Shown here: piece after piece, positions 10,257-19,365 of the stretch
How positions within the stretch are numbered: the stretch's first letter is position 1
Layout: each line of letters opens with the position of its first letter
Assembly (NCBI GenBank): GCA_004100325.1
Contig: SCKX01000001.1
Span: forward strand, 541,453-605,452
DNA length: 64,000 nt
From: Candidatus Microsaccharimonas sossegonensis
Lineage (GTDB): Bacteria > Patescibacteriota > Saccharimonadia > Saccharimonadales > Saccharimonadaceae
Direction of reading: 5' to 3'
The notes under the pieces: generated by a model
Told to the model about the DNA's origin: nothing
Databases searched by the model: none
Seen by the model: the letters and a program-made list of their open reading frames with translations, nothing else
Translations under genes and position numbers: made by a program

Positions 10257-10826
10257 ATGACAAAGTTATATATTCCTGTGCTCGCTGGAACGACGCGCGA
10301 ACAACGTAAAAGCATTTATGCGGCCCGATTGGTCGCAGAAGTCGGTGCAACATTTGAAGAGGTTGAAACGGAACTGATTGACCCAAAAGACTTTTATTTT
10401 CCCGGTGATGGCAACGATCCAGAGGGAAAAGATGCGCGCTATACGGCCGTCACAAAACGCGCCGAGGGATTTTTTATCGTCACGCCCGAATATAATCATA
10501 GTATTCCCGGAACGCTGAAGCGAATGCTGGACAGTGAGCTCGAACATTACCTTCACAAGCCGGTTGCTTTTGCTGGTGCATCATCTGGTCAGTGGGGCGG
10601 CGTCAGGGCAATTGAGGCGTTAGTAACCGCAGTACGGGAAATGGGTATGGTGGCAACATTTACCGATATGCATTTTCCAAAAGTCCAGGACCTGTTCGAC
10701 GACGAAGGCAACTTGTTGAATGAAGCCTACCGGGAATTTGTAAAAGGTGCATGGGTGGAGCTGATATGGATGACCAAGACCATGAAACTAGGTCGTGAAA
10801 CAATCCACAACTCGCATCAGTCCTAA
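10257..10826 (+). CDS. NADPH-dependent FMN reductase family protein
   Basis: VTPEYNHSIPGTLKRMLD and flavodoxin-like fold; SD AAGGAGAG before ATG. Confidence 0.88.
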   Translation: MTKLYIPVLAGTTREQRKSIYAARLVAEVGATFEEVETELIDPKDFYFPGDGNDPEGKDARYTAVTKRAEGFFIVTPEYNHSIPGTLKRMLDSELEHYLHKPVAFAGASSGQWGGVRAIEALVTAVREMGMVATFTDMHFPKVQDLFDDEGNLLNEAYREFVKGAWVELIWMTKTMKLGRETIHNSHQS

Positions 10827-10869
10827 CTCCTTAGCAACATTGGGCCCAATCTGTTACAATGGATAGGTT

Positions 10870-12507
10870 GTGATTGCCGATATAACTATTTCAGAAAAGT
10901 CCTTTGGGCCAAAATCGCTCATGTCGAATGTGAGATTTACTATTACTGACGGCGAAAAAATCGGCATTATCGGACGGAACGGCGTTGGCAAATCGACGCT
11001 TTTTGGCATCCTGGCTGGGCATGATAAGGATTTTACCGGCGACATTATCTATAAACCCGGTACCGTGATTGTGGCGACCCAGCAGGAATACCATGATGTT
11101 GGCGACCAGACAGTGCTGAAATATATTCTGCAAGGTCTTCCTGAATATGCTGCGCTCAGCCACATCATCGAAACCTACCCGCTGACTATGGGCGACAACA
11201 TGAAGATAATTAACGAATATAGTGATGCCCTGGTTCGTTTTGACGACAAAGGTTTTTACCAAATTGAAGAACAAATTGAACGAGAACTCGCAAACTTCCA
11301 GTTGCCAGATATTGCCCACCGTGAGTTCTCTACTCTTTCTGGTGGTCAGAAGCGTCTGGTTGAGGTTGTCAAGATTATGCACTCTGATGCTCAACTTGCG
11401 TTAGTCGACGAACCAACCAATCACATGGACTACATCGCCAAAGAGCAGTTTATCGAGTGGTTAAAAAGCGCCCGCGAAGCGGTACTTTTGATTACTCACG
11501 ACCGCGATGTGCTTCGCGTCGTTGACCGTATTGTTGAACTGAAAGACGGCGGTTCTCAGTCTTTCAAAGGCAACTACGATGCATACTTAAAACAAAATGC
11601 CGTCTCAACCGGCAGCCAAATGAATGAATTTGAAATGATTGAAAAACGAGTCGTCAACCTTAAAGCAAAAGTTATTGAATACCAACGATTAAAGGAAAAA
11701 TCTCGCCACGGCGGAACGATTCAACGATTCAAACGGCTAGAAGAAGAGTCTCGTAAAGAACTGGCGGAGTTACAAACCCGCACCAAACCAACGTTTTGGA
11801 TTGATAAAGATTCCGTCGACAATCTTAACTACAAAGTTGCCGCCCAGTATGACAAATTCAAAGCGAGAAATGTTCGCATTCATTTAAAGTCGGATGAATC
11901 ACGCAGCAAGCACGTACTGATTTCTGCTCGCGATCTAAGTCTTGGCTATGACAGCCCTCTTTTTAAAGGTATTAACATCGACCTCCGCGAAGGCGAAGCG
12001 ATCGAATTTCGTGGAAGAAATGGTGCTGGTAAAACAACGCTTATTAAAGCAATTCTGGGCGATGATTCAGTGACGACTTACGCTGGTGATTTACTACTCG
12101 ACAAACAAGTCCGTGTTGGCATCTACGAACAGGAGGTGTCGTCGACATACTTCGAAATGCCGCTTGAGGAAGCAATTGAACGCATGTACTTATCACGTGA
12201 GCTGCCTATTTCTACGACCAAAATCCGTTCGATCATGAGCGATTATCTCTTCAACGAAGGCGACGGCAAGACGCCAGTCAAGCGCCTTTCAGGTGGTCAG
12301 AAAGCACGATTCCAGTTAATTGCCATGCTGGCAAATGATCCGCAACTCCTTATTCTCGATGAACCGACCAACCACCTTGACCTTCCAAGTGTCGAAGAGC
12401 TCGAAACGGCGCTTTTAAAGTATTCTGGCGCGATTATCTATGTCAGTCACGATGGCTATTTCCGTGACAAATTGTCTGGTGACGTGTTGAAAATTGGTGC
12501 GCAGTAA
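10870..12507 (+). CDS. ABC-F family ATP-binding protein
   Basis: Two NBDs (GRNGVGKST, GRNGAGKTT), two LSGGQ signatures, DEPTNHMD and DEPTNHLD, no TM segments; GTG start. Confidence 0.93.
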   Translation: MIADITISEKSFGPKSLMSNVRFTITDGEKIGIIGRNGVGKSTLFGILAGHDKDFTGDIIYKPGTVIVATQQEYHDVGDQTVLKYILQGLPEYAALSHIIETYPLTMGDNMKIINEYSDALVRFDDKGFYQIEEQIERELANFQLPDIAHREFSTLSGGQKRLVEVVKIMHSDAQLALVDEPTNHMDYIAKEQFIEWLKSAREAVLLITHDRDVLRVVDRIVELKDGGSQSFKGNYDAYLKQNAVSTGSQMNEFEMIEKRVVNLKAKVIEYQRLKEKSRHGGTIQRFKRLEEESRKELAELQTRTKPTFWIDKDSVDNLNYKVAAQYDKFKARNVRIHLKSDESRSKHVLISARDLSLGYDSPLFKGINIDLREGEAIEFRGRNGAGKTTLIKAILGDDSVTTYAGDLLLDKQVRVGIYEQEVSSTYFEMPLEEAIERMYLSRELPISTTKIRSIMSDYLFNEGDGKTPVKRLSGGQKARFQLIAMLANDPQLLILDEPTNHLDLPSVEELETALLKYSGAIIYVSHDGYFRDKLSGDVLKIGAQ

Positions 12508-12525
12508 GACGCAATACGTGCATAT

Positions 12526-12555
12526 AAAAATGACTCCTTGTAGAGTCATTTTTTA
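12526..12555 (+). terminator. Rho-independent terminator
   Basis: AAAAATGACTC-CTTGTA-GAGTCATTTTT. Confidence 0.8.
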
Positions 12556-12563
12556 ATTATTGA

Positions 12564-12656
12564 TTAGAAGCGTGCTAATTTCAGTTTCAGACTTTTGAGC
12601 TTTTTCTTCAAAAGTCGTTTTCGAGCAGCTCCATGCCAGCTTTTATGCTTTGCCAT
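12564..12656 (-). CDS. 30-aa highly basic microprotein MAKHKSWHGAARKRLLKKKLKSLKLKLARF
   Basis: Below ORF-track cutoff; minus-strand extended -10 TGGTATAAT (12698-12703) upstream; about 40% K/R. Confidence 0.45.
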   Translation of the reverse strand: MAKHKSWHGAARKRLLKKKLKSLKLKLARF

Positions 12657-12768
12657 AAGGGTTTGATATCCAACTCGTCGTTATATATATTGGTATGATT
12701 ATACCATAGTCCCTCTCTTGCCTATCTTTTTATTGCTCTACGCTACTGACAAGAGTATAGTCATAAGC

Positions 12769-13008
12769 ATGAATAAAAAACACTTATCAAAGTTTCGAGT
12801 CAAAGACAAAGTTCTTAAACATGAGTTAGCCAGGGCGCATGGGATGATTATCCTTTTAGTAATTACCTTAATGGCAATACTCGCTATTTCAAGTTCATAT
12901 AATGTTGTCTTTGATCCAACGTTGACGCTGATTGCGAATATTCTACTTGCATTTGTGGGACTACTTTCACTGGCTGTCTTTGCATCATTGATCAAGAAAC
13001 GTAAATAA
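12769..13008 (+). CDS. Small two-TM membrane protein
   Basis: MNKKHLSKF… with two hydrophobic helices; internal Met preferred over track start. Confidence 0.55.
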   Translation: MNKKHLSKFRVKDKVLKHELARAHGMIILLVITLMAILAISSSYNVVFDPTLTLIANILLAFVGLLSLAVFASLIKKRK

Positions 13009-13085
13009 GGGCAGGCGTAACAGCTAATCAAGAATATATTCCATGAGTTTGTAATATCGGACCGGCAGAGCGTCGTCGTAGGCGT

Positions 13086-13406
13086 TTGGGCGGAATTGTA
13101 GGTGCAATTGCAACACTGGTGATTCTTGCGGGGCTTTTACTAATTGATGCATCGATCTGGTGGCGACTTATTCTTATTATCCCCGCATCGGGGTCGGCAA
13201 CTGGCTTTTTGCAAGATGCGCTGCATATTTGTGCTGGCTTTGGTATGAAAGGTACCTACAATGTCATTAATAGTGCTGGTGTGGTTAATGATGTTGACTT
13301 AGAAGAATTCCGCTTGAAAGACAAACGAAAAGCCCTGAACATTGTTATGTGGTCGGGGCTTATTGGTATTGCATTCTCAGTACTCAGTTTGTTTATTTCT
13401 CGTTAA
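13086..13406 (+). CDS. Small membrane protein; N-terminus likely extends upstream (CNIGPAERRRRR-)
   Basis: Track start is TTG; upstream in-frame codons read VCNIGPAERRRRR with no in-frame ATG. Confidence 0.5.
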   Translation: MGGIVGAIATLVILAGLLLIDASIWWRLILIIPASGSATGFLQDALHICAGFGMKGTYNVINSAGVVNDVDLEEFRLKDKRKALNIVMWSGLIGIAFSVLSLFISR

Positions 13407-13504
13407 CCTGAGTTGGGTGACTATCCCCCAACAACAAGTAATTCACCTACCTAGTCCTTGAACCCATTTCTGTAACCTGCTATCATGCGCCGCACAGGCC
13501 GCTT

Positions 13505-13530
13505 GAGCCCCTCAGTTGAGGGGCTCTTTG
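13505..13530 (+). terminator. Rho-independent terminator-like hairpin
   Basis: GAGCCCCTCA-GT-TGAGGGGCTC then TTTG. Confidence 0.6.
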
Positions 13531-13543
13531 TGTCCAAAAATAT

Positions 13544-13615
13544 CGGCTATTCGTTCAATTGGTAGGACAATCGTGTGAGAAGCGAAAGATGCTGGTTCGA
13601 TCCCAGCATAGACCG
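13544..13615 (+). pseudogene. Degenerate tRNA-like sequence (Glu-like overall; defective acceptor and anticodon arms)
   Basis: D-arm GTTCAATTGGTAGGAC and perfect T-arm GCTGG-TTCGATC-CCAGC; acceptor CGG-CTAT/ATAG(A)CCG has a bulged A; anticodon arm poorly paired. Confidence 0.5.
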
Positions 13616-13800
13616 ACTAAATCAATCGAAAATCAAAGAACTCCCGAAGGAGCCTTTGATCGTGTGAGAAGCGTTATATGCATGATAACGCAATTCTTAG
13701 AATTGTCAAAATTATGCAGCCGACATTAAACGATTCGTACGTAATTAACAGACACAAATACTTGCTTTATAACAAGTATTTTGCTACAATTATGTACAGT

Positions 13801-14658
13801 ATGAGATACACAATAAAAGACTTCCGTCGTGACTTTCCAAACGATGACGTTTGTCTTGATACCGTCTTTAAAGAACGATACGGTGACATAGATACGTGTC
13901 CTTCTTGTGGTGTGATTGGAACGCATTTCTACCGTGTCAAGGGACGAAAGTGTTACGCATGTGAGTGGTGTGGGTATCAGTTGCACCCATTGGCTGAGAC
14001 GATTTTCCATAAGTCGTCAACTCCTCTGACGAGTTGGTTTTATGCGATTTACCTTTTTAGCGTGAGTAAGAACGGTGTAGCGGCTAAAGAGCTGGAGCGA
14101 CACTTGGGAGTAACTTATAAAACGGCTCATCTCATGGCTCGTCAAATTCGTTCTTTAATGGCGCAAGCTGACGGTGGTTTAAGTGGAACGGTTGAAGCTG
14201 ATGAAACTTATATAGGTGGCCACAGACGATCAACCGCGCGATGGGAAAACAAGTCACCTGTACTGGGTGTCGTAGAGCGTGGTGGTGAAGTTCGCGCAAA
14301 GGTAACAATAGGTGCAAATGCAAGTACCGCGCTGCCATTTCTCCGCAACAACGTCGAAAAAGATGGGTTCATCATGACCGACGATAGCAAGGTTTATCAC
14401 CGTCTCAAACGTGAGTACGGGCATGATGTCATTAACCACTCAGAGAAGAAATACGGGCGAGGTATTGTATACACAAACACTATCGAGGGTTTTTGGTCGC
14501 AGATGAAGCGCTCGATCGACGGGACGTACCACGCTGTTTCGCCGAAGTATCTCCAGCTTTACGTGAACGAGTTTGTTTTCCGTTATAACCTTCGGGGTGT
14601 CGTTGTTTATCCAGCTCTTTTGGAACGGGCGTCGAAGCCCGTCGAATCAATTCTTTAA
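13801..14658 (+). mobile_element. IS1595-family (ISXO2-like) transposase
   Basis: CPSCGVIGTHFYRVKGRKCYACEWCGYQLHPLAETIFHKSSTPLTSWFYAIYLFSVSKNGVAAKELERHLGVTYKTAHLMARQIR…VEADETYIGG…; TACAAT -10 at the start; TIRs not resolved. Confidence 0.9.
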
Positions 14659-14692
14659 AGAGTTTTTTGCCTGGTTTCATAACTTCATTATA

Positions 14693-14860
14693 CTATTGCG
14701 CAATGACATTTAAGAGCCATATGGCGATAAAAGGCAACAAAATAATACCTACGAGTACGGCAAGTCCAACAAGCACCTTGGCGATATTCTTCCCGAGTTC
14801 CGACCGACTGATTGCGACTAAGATAATAATAACCCCGACACCGATGAGTGTGGCTTGCAT
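14693..14860 (-). CDS. Small two-TM protein (MQATLIGVGVIIILVAISRSELGKNIAKVLVGLAVLVGIILLPFIAIWLLNVIAQ)
   Basis: SD AGGGGAG upstream of the internal ATG at 14860; two hydrophobic segments. Confidence 0.6.
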   Translation of the reverse strand: MQATLIGVGVIIILVAISRSELGKNIAKVLVGLAVLVGIILLPFIAIWLLNVIAQ

Positions 14861-14885
14861 ATAGTTTTCTCCCCTTAAAATAAAA

Positions 14886-15010
14886 TGGACAGCCATTGCG
14901 GCTGTCTAGACCCATAAACGGAGATTGAACTTCATTTACTTAACAATGGCTGCCCATTTCAGCAAATGAAATTAAACTAATCCCCGTACGAATTTATGGT
15001 TCTAGACGGA
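14886..15010. repeat. Compound inverted-repeat element: GACAGCC-ATTGC-GGCTGTC hairpin followed by a ~105-nt imperfect palindrome
   Basis: Outer arms GTCTAGAcCCATAAA..CGGaGATT vs AATCcCCG…TTTATGGtTCTAGAC; inner arms TTCATTT/AAATGAA. Confidence 0.65.
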
Positions 15011-15112
15011 GATTATTATAGCACGTTTTGGATTTTAGGGGTTACTTGCTGTGGAGGGATAGTCACCATGATATTACTAGCTTTTTTCATCAAATATGAT
15101 AAGATAATACCT

Positions 15113-15667
15113 ATGAAAATCGTATATGTAACGGGAAATATGCAAAAAGTTGCAGATGCACGTGCACGCCTTGACCGACATGGAATGAGTGTTGAACAAC
15201 AAAAAGTAAATACACTTGAAATCCAAAGTGATTCGATAGCGGAGATTGCTCGTCATAAAGCACAGCAAGCCTATGAAATCATCGGCAAGCCTTTAGTCGT
15301 CAACGATGCGGGTTGGATTATTCCTGCGCTCAAAGGCTTTCCCGGTCCCTATATGCGATATATCAATGAATGGCTCACCGCAAGCGATTTGTTAGCGTTA
15401 ATGAAGGATAAGTCAGATAGAAGTATTGTTCTCAAGGAAGTGCTTGCCTACCACGATGGCAAAAAGATATCGGTATTCGAAAAAGATACGTTCGGTACTA
15501 TTGTTGAATCTCCCCGCGGAGGTGGTGGTCAGGAATCTGATAAAGTTGTTTGTTTAGATGTAGCATCTGGAAAAACAATAGCTGAGCAACTCGACGAAGA
15601 TGTGGGTAGTGATCCTATTGATCAAGATACAGTATGGGACATTTTTGTTAAGGCTATGAAAGTATAG
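15113..15667 (+). CDS. Ham1/RdgB-like non-canonical purine NTP pyrophosphatase
   Basis: MKIVYVTGNMQKVADA…LVVNDAGWIIPALKGFPGPYMRYI; internal Met start. Confidence 0.82.
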   Translation: MKIVYVTGNMQKVADARARLDRHGMSVEQQKVNTLEIQSDSIAEIARHKAQQAYEIIGKPLVVNDAGWIIPALKGFPGPYMRYINEWLTASDLLALMKDKSDRSIVLKEVLAYHDGKKISVFEKDTFGTIVESPRGGGGQESDKVVCLDVASGKTIAEQLDEDVGSDPIDQDTVWDIFVKAMKV

Positions 15668-15813
15668 GCGTGTCTGTCATTAGTCGCCAATAACAGCAGT
15701 TTTGGAACGGTTCTTCAACGGTTGAGTATTTTGCTGATAAACTTCCTGATTCAAGGATTATTGATTTTCTAGAAAGTCATTATGCACCCCAAAATGGACT
15801 AAAAGCACTTGAT

Positions 15814-16347
15814 TTGGGATGTGGTGGTGGAAGACACAGTGAACTATTGGCTGCATATGGGTTTGATCTGGATTCAGTTGATGTTAATCCGGCAATGTTG
15901 GAAAAAACAGCCGTACGCCTTAAAGCAAAAAATCTTGAAGGAAATGTTCAAAATGGATCTATTCTCAAGCTTCCATTTAAAGATGAACGTTTTGATATTG
16001 TTGTGGCAACCGGAGTGCTTCACCAGGCAAAGTCGATTGACGAATATAAAGCTGCTATAAGTGAGCTTGGGCGTGTAACCGCACCGAGTGGTGCTGTCCT
16101 CCTTAATATCTTTACGAATGATGTATGGGATGATAGCTATAAGACCTTGGACGATACACATAACGCTGTGATTACGAAAGAAGGGCCTGGTATGACACTG
16201 CTTTCAAAAGAAAGCTTTGTTCAGTATATGAATGATGCGAGGTTTAATCTAGAAGTTGATTATGGCGTTGATATTAAACAGGAAAATACAGGAGCACGTG
16301 CAGTTTTTCGCGCAGTTTTCCGTAAGGAAGCAAAAGGAGCATCTTAA
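15814..16347 (+). CDS. Class I SAM-dependent methyltransferase (called start truncates motif I; gene probably longer or frameshifted)
   Basis: Upstream in-frame …IIDFLESHYAPQNGLKALDLGCGGGRHSELL… PFKDERFDIVVATGVLHQ; no ATG/GTG/TTG in the upstream open frame. Confidence 0.8.
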   Translation: MGCGGGRHSELLAAYGFDLDSVDVNPAMLEKTAVRLKAKNLEGNVQNGSILKLPFKDERFDIVVATGVLHQAKSIDEYKAAISELGRVTAPSGAVLLNIFTNDVWDDSYKTLDDTHNAVITKEGPGMTLLSKESFVQYMNDARFNLEVDYGVDIKQENTGARAVFRAVFRKEAKGAS

Positions 16348-16931
16348 TGTCGCTACGTAATAAAGAAATTCTCGAAGCTCTCGAGCAAAAGAAGCAACCA
16401 GTTTTAAGTTTTGAAGTCGATAATGCGCGTATGTCACTAGCCCGTTATATTGTCGAACGTGACGGACTTACCGGTCAGATGCGAGAAGCCTATGAGCAAA
16501 CATCTGAGACATGGCATGATAACGCTGCGGCAGATAGTATTAATAGCGCTGCTGGCATTTTAGCTGAGGCCGCAAAACGCGCGATTACAATTATGAAAGA
16601 CTCAGTTGTCTTTAGCGAAGAGTTTGAGCTCGAGGATGGTGTGACCCTCGGAAGCATTATATCGATGCGTTATGGCCAATCGGAACCTGAGAATTATTTT
16701 TTTACAGGAGTAACACGTGAACTTCCTGATGAGCTAATCCAGCAACTTCACGATCAAGGTCATGATGAGTTCGGCATTTTTACGATAAGCAGCCCAATGG
16801 GGCAGGTGCTGCTAGGTAAGAAAATTGGTGAAAAGATTCCTTTTCAAACGCCTCGTGGTACTACAGTTGAATTGACAATTGACGAAATCAATCCATTACG
16901 ACTTCCTGCGTCTCAAAAAATTCAAAATTAA
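16347..16931 (+). CDS. GreA/GreB C-terminal-domain-like protein
   Basis: C-terminal FTISSPMGQVLLGKKIGEKIPFQTPRGTTVELTIDEI resembles the GreA/B C-terminal domain. Confidence 0.65.
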   Translation: MSLRNKEILEALEQKKQPVLSFEVDNARMSLARYIVERDGLTGQMREAYEQTSETWHDNAAADSINSAAGILAEAAKRAITIMKDSVVFSEEFELEDGVTLGSIISMRYGQSEPENYFFTGVTRELPDELIQQLHDQGHDEFGIFTISSPMGQVLLGKKIGEKIPFQTPRGTTVELTIDEINPLRLPASQKIQN

Positions 16932-16947
16932 GATATTCAAAAAAAAT

Positions 16948-16978
16948 AAATACGCCCACTAGACGGTGGGCGTATTTT
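16948..16978. terminator. Bidirectional terminator between convergent genes
   Basis: AAATACGCCCAC-…-GTGGGCGTATTTT. Confidence 0.85.
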
Positions 16979-16991
16979 GATAACGATAGAA

Positions 16992-18248
16992 TTAGCGGCG
17001 ATTTTGGGTCTGCGTAGGAACGAAAGTGAATGCTTTTCCACTTGCGCCACCACGACCAGTACGACCGATACGGTGCACGTAATCTTCGTAAGTTGCCGGT
17101 TGGTCAAAGTTAATCACGTGGCTGACGTTAGGTATATCAAGTCCGCGGGCAGCAACGTCGGTTGCCACCATGATATTGACTTTGTTGTCCTTAAACGACT
17201 TCAGTGCGCGTTGCCTCTGTGACTGTGATTTGTTACCGTGGATGGCAACAGAGCTAAAGCCGTTATGCTCAAGGTGATCAGAAAGACGTTGGACGCCGAA
17301 CTTTGTTTCACCAAAGACGAGCACTTTATCAAAATCTTCACCCGCTAGCATCGTGACGAGTGTCTCAAGTTTGTGATCTTTGTCGCGGGCTTCAACGATG
17401 TCTTGTTCAACATGTTCACTGGTATCAGCCGTCCGAACAGACACTTCTACGGGGTTGTTAAGGAACGTATTTACCAGTGCTTGAATGGTCGGGGTAATTG
17501 TTGCGCTAAAGAAAAGTGTTTGACGATCACGTGGGGTTTGATCGACGATCTCACGAATGTCGTTAATGAATCCCATGTCGAGCATACGGTCAGCTTCGTC
17601 GAGGACAAGGTAAGACACGCTATCTAGCTTGAGTTCACTTCGCTTCATAAGGTCCTTCAGACGACCAGGTGTACCAATAATAACGTGTGGTCGGCGACGA
17701 AGATCACGGATCTGACGGTCGATGTTCATACCACCGACACAAAGTGCCGAGTAAAGACGCATGCCACGTGAAAATTCACGGAATTGTTCGTCGATTTGCA
17801 CGGCGAGTTCACGCGTTGGCGCCATGATGAGGACAGAGTAAAACATCTGTCCGCTCAATTTATTTTTTGCATGTATTTTTTCGATAATCGGAAGAATAAA
17901 AGCTGCTGTCTTCCCAGTACCGGTGTTCGCAAGTCCGATGACGTCTTTTCCTTCAAGGATTAGTGGGATGGCTTGGTCTTGGATGGCGCTCGGGATTTTG
18001 TAGCCCTTTTCAATAATGTTATGTTGTACATCTGGGCTAAAAGCAAAGTCTTTGAACGCATGCTTTGATTCGTACACCACCTCTTCAGCTTGTGAAACTG
18101 CTTTGTTGATGAACTTACTTGGGTGAATATATGCGCCACGTCGGACGCCATTACCACTACCCCGTCGTTGATGAGAGCCGCCAAATGAACGGTGACCCGG
18201 ACGTGCGCCACGAGGTTTGGCAGATGAGCGATGTTGGCCATAAGGCAT
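16992..18248 (-). CDS. DEAD-box ATP-dependent RNA helicase
   Basis: ANTGTGKTAAF, APTRELAVQI, GTPGRL, VLDEADRMLDMGF, FSATITP, HRIGRTGRGG; Gly/Arg-rich N-terminus. Confidence 0.95.
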   Translation of the reverse strand: MPYGQHRSSAKPRGARPGHRSFGGSHQRRGSGNGVRRGAYIHPSKFINKAVSQAEEVVYESKHAFKDFAFSPDVQHNIIEKGYKIPSAIQDQAIPLILEGKDVIGLANTGTGKTAAFILPIIEKIHAKNKLSGQMFYSVLIMAPTRELAVQIDEQFREFSRGMRLYSALCVGGMNIDRQIRDLRRRPHVIIGTPGRLKDLMKRSELKLDSVSYLVLDEADRMLDMGFINDIREIVDQTPRDRQTLFFSATITPTIQALVNTFLNNPVEVSVRTADTSEHVEQDIVEARDKDHKLETLVTMLAGEDFDKVLVFGETKFGVQRLSDHLEHNGFSSVAIHGNKSQSQRQRALKSFKDNKVNIMVATDVAARGLDIPNVSHVINFDQPATYEDYVHRIGRTGRGGASGKAFTFVPTQTQNRR

Positions 18249-18501
18249 AAGTATAGTTCCCTTTCTGGGATAAGTAGTATGTACACAGACGAACAGCGAG
18301 AACCATCGATTACATCGATTTCTCACTAGGTAAAGTCTTTTTGCCTTAAGTCATTTGTGCTTACTTTTGGCGTACTAACCGTGAGAGGCGGTATCCATTC
18401 GGATGCGATAGGTTAATCATAGCACAAGCTAGTTTATTTGTCTAGGGATGAACTCAGATTGATAATGACGCTTTTAGCATGACACGATTGGTCCTAAACA
18501 T

Positions 18502-19365
18502 TTAAAGAACACTGATAATAAGACTCAGAGTGACGACCGCCCCAACACCATAATTGAGCCATATAAATCGACGCCAGCCTTGATTGGCGTTGGCTGACGT
18601 CTTATCCGTCACTTTTAGATATGCCGCAGCATTTGCGACGTAAGCAAGTCCAGCCAGTGCGATAATCAGCGCAGCACCACCTTGCACCGCGACGACGACC
18701 ACCGAAAGGAGGTATAGTATTGTGCTTAGCCACACTGTTGCTCGGGCGCCTATCATGGTGGCGATAGACTGGAGCTTACCTCTTCGATCTGGTATGACAT
18801 CCTGGACCGCTCCAAAAGCATGACTGGCGATGCCCCATAAAAATAACGCCAGTGCAAACGGCCAAGCCTTCGGTTGAAAGCCAGTGATAGCAACCGCAAA
18901 GACCATCGGGCCAACAAAGTGAATGCTGCTGGTGATAGAATCGAGAAAAGCAATTTCTTTGAATCGTAGTCCCTTAACGCTATAGGCAATCACAAAAAAG
19001 ATAAGCGCCGCAAAAATAGCAGCGGCTTGGATCGGCGTCAGTAGAATAAGCGCAATACTAAACGGGGCGGCAGTAATCACCGATGTCCATAAGATTGTCG
19101 GATGAAACTTTTTTGTTTCAGCGGCACCTTCAAGGCTGTTTTTACGAGAGTTACGAATATCAGATTCGTAGTCATAGACGTCATTAATACCGTACATAAG
19201 TAAATTGTATGGTATCAAGAAAAACAGCGTGCCAATAAAAAATAATCCATCTAATTTTCCACCGAGAATGATATATGTTGCAGCAAATGGATAGGCAGTA
19301 TTGACCCATGAAATCGGTCGTGAGACTTTGAATAATCTCATCAGGCTACTTGTGACGGTGCTCAT
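18502..19365 (-). CDS. crtEb: UbiA-type prenyltransferase, lycopene elongase-like (C50 carotenoid)
   Basis: SRPISWVNTAYPF…FFLIPYNLLMYGINDVYDYESDIRNSRKNSLEGA closely resembles the CrtEb/lycopene elongase signature; last gene of a crt operon. Confidence 0.85.
   Translation of the reverse strand: MSTVTSSLMRLFKVSRPISWVNTAYPFAATYIILGGKLDGLFFIGTLFFLIPYNLLMYGINDVYDYESDIRNSRKNSLEGAAETKKFHPTILWTSVITAAPFSIALILLTPIQAAAIFAALIFFVIAYSVKGLRFKEIAFLDSITSSIHFVGPMVFAVAITGFQPKAWPFALALFLWGIASHAFGAVQDVIPDRRGKLQSIATMIGARATVWLSTILYLLSVVVVAVQGGAALIIALAGLAYVANAAAYLKVTDKTSANANQGWRRFIWLNYGVGAVVTLSLIISVL

Noticed and set aside
13544-13615. Functional tRNA
   Set aside because: Acceptor has a bulge, anticodon arm is poorly paired with ambiguous anticodon, and no CCA is encoded although the tRNA-Gln here has one.
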